NCBI GenBank assembly: GCA_015501605.1
Contig: JADNRZ010000005.1
Location: 744,001 to 808,000 of the forward strand
Reading direction: 5' to 3'
Source: Panaeolus papilionaceus
Taxonomy: Eukaryota > Basidiomycota > Agaricomycetes > Agaricales
Length of the DNA: 64,000 nt
The notes beneath the pieces are model-generated. The model had not been told where the DNA came from and made no database searches. It saw only the letters and a list, made by a program, of their open reading frames with translations. Positions 60,216-64,000 of this stretch are shown here, piece by piece; position 1 is the first letter of the stretch, and every line of letters starts with the position of its first letter. A program made the position numbers and the translations under genes.

Positions 60216-61357
60216 TCGGGTATGAGTGTTGTGTTCATCAGGAAGCGGGCATACCAGTGTAAAAAAAGATTCGAATTTGTTTTATGTATGTATCCTAGAT
60301 AACCACTTGTTCAGGGAACACGACTCGCTCTTTGGATGAATGAAATGAATCGCGACCCAAGATATGAGTTTGCGTCGTCAATCGACTATTCAAAGAAGTT
60401 CACAACCTCGTCATAACATCCTTGGCTGGAGTATAAGTACTTGTGGTTGTGGCACTTTGTTAGCTCATAGAAAATGGAACGTATTCTGGTCCTTATGGTA
60501 CCTGTGGTTCTGTCAAGCAGCGGCAGAGCCAGTTCGAACTTCATTTTCATTGCAGGAGGATGTCTTGGCGAAGGGTTCAGTGCGCCATGTCCCTCAGTGT
60601 TTGCTTGGGTTTACGAATTAAAATTATGAGTGGTTGGTGAATTTTGAAACACGTTCGTAAGACTCAGTTCTCATAGGTCAACGTTTGGCGCTTCAGGACA
60701 GCTTTGAAATATGTATCCACAAAGTTGCCACTGATGCACTGATGACTCCTTGAAAGCTCCTTGAAGATAAGCAGTGTCAAGTCAAACACTTGCAAACAAA
60801 CGAATGTCTAGACTCAACTCTACATGTTACCTATTCATTATTTCATATGTTTGAAAGGAAACTCAATGTACTCGGAAGTGCTATGAGAGAGCCTCGCAGT
60901 ATGGGGACAGATGGAGACCCTATCGAAACATTTGGTTCCTCAATCGGTTCCAGCTTCCAAGTCTTTTAGCCAAGTCAGTCGCATCCGAAGGGCCAAGACA
61001 ATGGGACTTGCTATGATATACACAAGCTCAACATCCAACCGTACTCTGACGATAACAAACCCCAAAACTCTTACTTTATTACGTCTGAGTTTCATTTCAT
61101 TCGGGAATTATACGGCGTTGCATATGCAATCTTACCTCATAACTGGCATTATCCGTTCGCTTCTCAATGCGTGTAGTGATAACTTGAACTTGGGGCGCCA
61201 TGATCCATGACATTTTCCACATGCCAGATGGACCTGTGGAGGCCAAGGCCTTGGCAATTTCTTGTCATCTGTATTTCAATCGCCTTGACTCAAAAGATGC
61301 GCTACTCCTGCATTGTCATTTTTTCCTCGCCATCTTTCTCTTGCGGTTACCCTCACC
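60216..61357. other. Gene-poor intergenic stretch
   Basis: More than 1 kb with accidental frames only. No repeats or RNA genes recognised. Confidence 0.4.
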
Positions 61358-64000
61358 ATGGGTTTGTTCTCTAAATCGTCTGCCCAGCGTCTTGACAGTC
61401 GAACGAACACAACTATCTCTGTTACTGTTCCTCCAACAAACCCTGACTTTGCATCAGTCGCACCTACCGCCCATATAACTTCTATCCAAGAACTTTTGGA
61501 AGAACTTGGTAGTAATGCCACAGATGGTTTGTCGAAAAACGAGGCTGCTCGTCGTCTTGAGACCTGCGGAGAAAATTTGCTGCAGGGAAAAGGCGGTGTG
61601 TCAGCATGGAAAGTCTTTATTGGCCAACTGAGTAAGTGAATTTCTACAGCCTCTTATTCCGCCGTCGTCTAACTGTTGCGTTTGCAGCCAATGCACTCAC
61701 TGCTGTCCTCCTTGCTGCTTTGGCGTTGAGTTTCGGTGTACAGGACTTCATTGAAGGCGCTGTCATCGGAGCTGTTATTGTTCTAAACACTACGTCAGTT
61801 TTTTTTTCTAATATCAGACCGATGGGCTTTGACTGATCATTACAATAGTGTTGGCTTCTTTCAAGAGTATCGGGCTGAGAAAACTATGGATTCTCTTCGT
61901 CAACTTTCCTCACCCACAGCCACAGTTATTCGCAACGGTGAAAGTGTACCAATTCCTGCCAAAAACGTCGTTCCAGGTGATGTGGTCCTCATTAAATCAG
62001 GAGATGTCATTCCCGCCGATGTGAGGATCATCATCCAGTTACTATTGTTCTAGGCGTTTATCTTATCATCCTCATAGTTGCGCCTTATTGCATCCTCGAA
62101 TCTCGAAGTTTCTGAACAGCTTCTGACAGGAGAGTCTATTCCTGGTGAGCGTCTATACCTACGACCCATTAGCATAAATCACTCATTAATTTTGCATAGT
62201 TGCTAAAAACATTGACACCTTCGCAAGTGATCAATTGGAGCTTCCCATTGGCGATCGCCTGAATCTTTGTTACGCCTCGACCGTCGTTACGAAGGGACGT
62301 GGTACTGCGCTGGTAGTTGGTACCGGAATGAACACACAAGCAAGCAGAGAATTCCTCGTTTCATAGTCTGTTATTGAAAAGCTCCCTTCTAGATCGGGCG
62401 GATCGCTTCTGTAATCAGTGGTGCCGGTCAAGAGGCCACTGATTCAGAGGTAGATCACCTCCCCTGGTACAAACGCTACTACGAGCGAGTCTGTATCTTC
62501 GTGTAAGTTTCCGGCCCTCCATTCTCACATAGACACACTAATTGTGGCTATGTAGTGGTCTTCGAACTGGTACACCTCTTCAACAAAAGCTTGTGAAGCT
62601 TGCCTTCCTTCTTCTTGGGAGTGCTATCATCCTTGCTATCATTGTTTTCTCTGTTGCAAGGTGGAAGGTTACTAACACAGTAGCTCTCTATGCGATCGCT
62701 ACCGCGATTGCAATTATCCCTGAATCTCTTATCGCTGTCTTGACGCTCACCATGGCTGTCGGTACTCGCCGCATGGCTAATGAGAATGTTATCGTCCGTA
62801 AACTTGACGCCTTGGAAAATCTTGGTGCTGTTACCGATATTTGCAGTGACAAAACTGGAACTCTGACTCTTGGTGAGTATCCAGATCGGGTGTTTGCTTG
62901 ATCAATTTCATTTACTTATGGACGTTTTCGTAGGTAAAATGTCGGTTCGCAAACTTTGGGTAGCAGCCAACCCAGATGCCGCTGAGGAATACACCGCTGA
63001 AGTAACCCAAAACGCCCTTGAGCCCACTGGTGCGGTTACCAAGCACGATGAGTCTTCTGTCGATATTTCTTCGATTCATGCAGGCTTTGCCGAAGTTGTC
63101 AGAATCGCCTCTCTATGCAATGTTGCAACGTAAGTTGGATGTTCACAGGTCGGAGTGATTTACTGTATTTACTATTTTTGCAGTGTGCAGAAGAATCTCA
63201 AGGGAGAGTGGAAGTCTACTGGCGACCCCACAGAAGTCGCTCTCCAGGTTTTCGCCACCAAACTCGGTCTCGGTAGGGCTACTCTGACGTCTGATGGCGC
63301 CAACCCTGAAGGCATCTCTGGTCGCCCTGCCCTCGGTCGTGTTATCAGCAACGAGAAGGAGACTGTCAAATTCGAGGATGAAAAGTCTCGAGGCAAGAAA
63401 CGATACGAGCTCATTCAAGAATTCCCCTTCTCAAGTGAGATCAAGAAAATGACCACCGTTTATCACGATAACGAGGACCCCGAGCAGGCTATCATCATGA
63501 CCAAGGGTGCTGTAAGTCTGTCCTACAGAGCTACTTTGTCAACTATAGTAACGCATTCGACCATAGGTGGAAAGAATCTTGGATGCGTCGTCCAGTTACA
63601 TCCCATCGCTAAGTGCACCGACCGTCACCGCCCCTCTGACTCAGGAAATGCGAAACACCTTTATTGCCAAAGCCGAAGAACTTGCTTCGCAAGGTCTTCG
63701 TATCATTGGATTGGCTTCCCGTTACCTTCCTCGTGATCAAGCTAAAGGCCTCAACCGTGAACAGTCTGAATGTGATCTCGTCTTCAAAGGTCTTGCTGGT
63801 ATTTTCGATCCTCCTCGTCCAGAGACTCTTGGCGCCGTCCGTGCCTGCAAAGATGCTGGTATCGTTGTGCACATGTGCGTTAAAGGAGCCTAAGATATAC
63901 ACATATAACTTACCTATCTACAGGTTGACTGGTGACCATATTACCACTGCTCGTGCCATCGCACAGGATGTCGAAATAATTACTTCTGATGCACCTGCCA
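61358..64000 (+). CDS. ENA-type P-type ATPase (Na+/K+ export), 5' part
   Basis: The gene starts MGLFSKSSAQRLDSRTNTTI and runs off the window. Cation-ATPase N-terminus: ITSIQELLEELGSNATDGLS with NLLQGKGGVSAWKVFIGQLS, first helices LTAVLLAALALSFGVQDFIE and GAVIVLNTTVGFFQEYRAEK, actuator VPGDVVLIKSGDVIPADVRL and LLTGES. Helix 4: ATAIAIIPESLIAVLTLTMA (IPESL is typical of type IID). The phosphorylation loop is ICSDKTGTLTLGKM, where the Asp is phosphorylated. Nucleotide domain: STGDPTEVALQVFA, FPFSSEIKKMT, MTKGAVERIL, FDPPRPETLGAV and MLTGDHITTARAIA. Introns at about 61633, 61792, 62020, 62145, 62340, 62502, 62872, 63129, 63510 and 63873 are all short. ENA pumps expel sodium or potassium under salt or alkaline stress. 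The 3' end lies outside. Confidence 0.93.

Noticed and set aside
60911..61210. 99-codon plus-strand frame before the ENA-type ATPase
   Set aside because: Different frame from the ATPase, no conserved motif, no splice signal joining it to the gene.

Overview
The window is nuclear DNA of a basidiomycete fungus, most probably a mushroom-forming Agaricomycete. The evidence is: a class I hydrophobin; many short (50-70 nt) GT-AG introns with CTNAC-like branch sites; two tandem copies of an agaric-type seven-helix membrane protein; F-box proteins with very diverged repeats; NACHT-like proteins of the mushroom type; and an NRPS-like adenylation/membrane-reductase fusion. Coordinates of spliced genes run from start codon to stop codon. 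Exon joins were worked out by eye from splice consensus, reading frame and family similarity.

Left arm (1-10 kb). In order: a hydrophobin (330-862, +); a Gly/Asn-rich conserved basidiomycete protein (1254-2155, -); a TENA/heme-oxygenase-like protein (2839-3630, -). Divergent from the last is a complete five-exon viperin-like radical SAM gene (4160-5415, +). It has the CNYxCxFCFHT cluster motif, SGGEP, KINSV, the EGEN motif, DSY and a terminal LDW. It is followed on the same strand by a large adenylation-domain/transmembrane/flavin-reductase fusion (6242-9990, +). The viperin gene is the most interesting single item in the window.

Decayed and repeat-rich part (10.7-25 kb). A cytochrome P450 pseudogene keeps its TATA box. 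Two paralogous NACHT-like proteins have lost the Walker A lysine and one is frameshifted. An Aly/Yra1-type mRNA export factor lies between them. Also here are a 768-bp PIF/Harbinger-like MITE with 90-bp terminal inverted repeats and TAA duplications, a minisatellite, a palindromic element, GTAGC-rich repeats resembling LTR debris, and a secreted cysteine-rich protein gene.

Middle (25-43 kb). An F-box protein, a protein with a canonical eIF4E-binding motif, a degenerate duplicated stretch, a Dal5-type MFS transporter, the tandem seven-helix pair, and GFA1 (glucosamine-fructose-6-phosphate aminotransferase, first step toward chitin).

Right arm (43-64 kb). An Egh16-like secreted protein with a long Ala/Asn/Gly tail, a candidate 48-residue four-exon gene, a second F-box protein, a class 3 lipase, an Sds23/Moc1-like CBS-domain protein, cystathionine gamma-synthase, an NCS1 purine/cytosine permease, and the 5' part of an ENA-type P-type ATPase cut by the window end. 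Most of these look like independent genes. Only the TENA/viperin/adenylating-reductase stretch and the NACHT pair suggest anything like a functional neighbourhood, and that is inference. I found no tRNA, rRNA or CRISPR.
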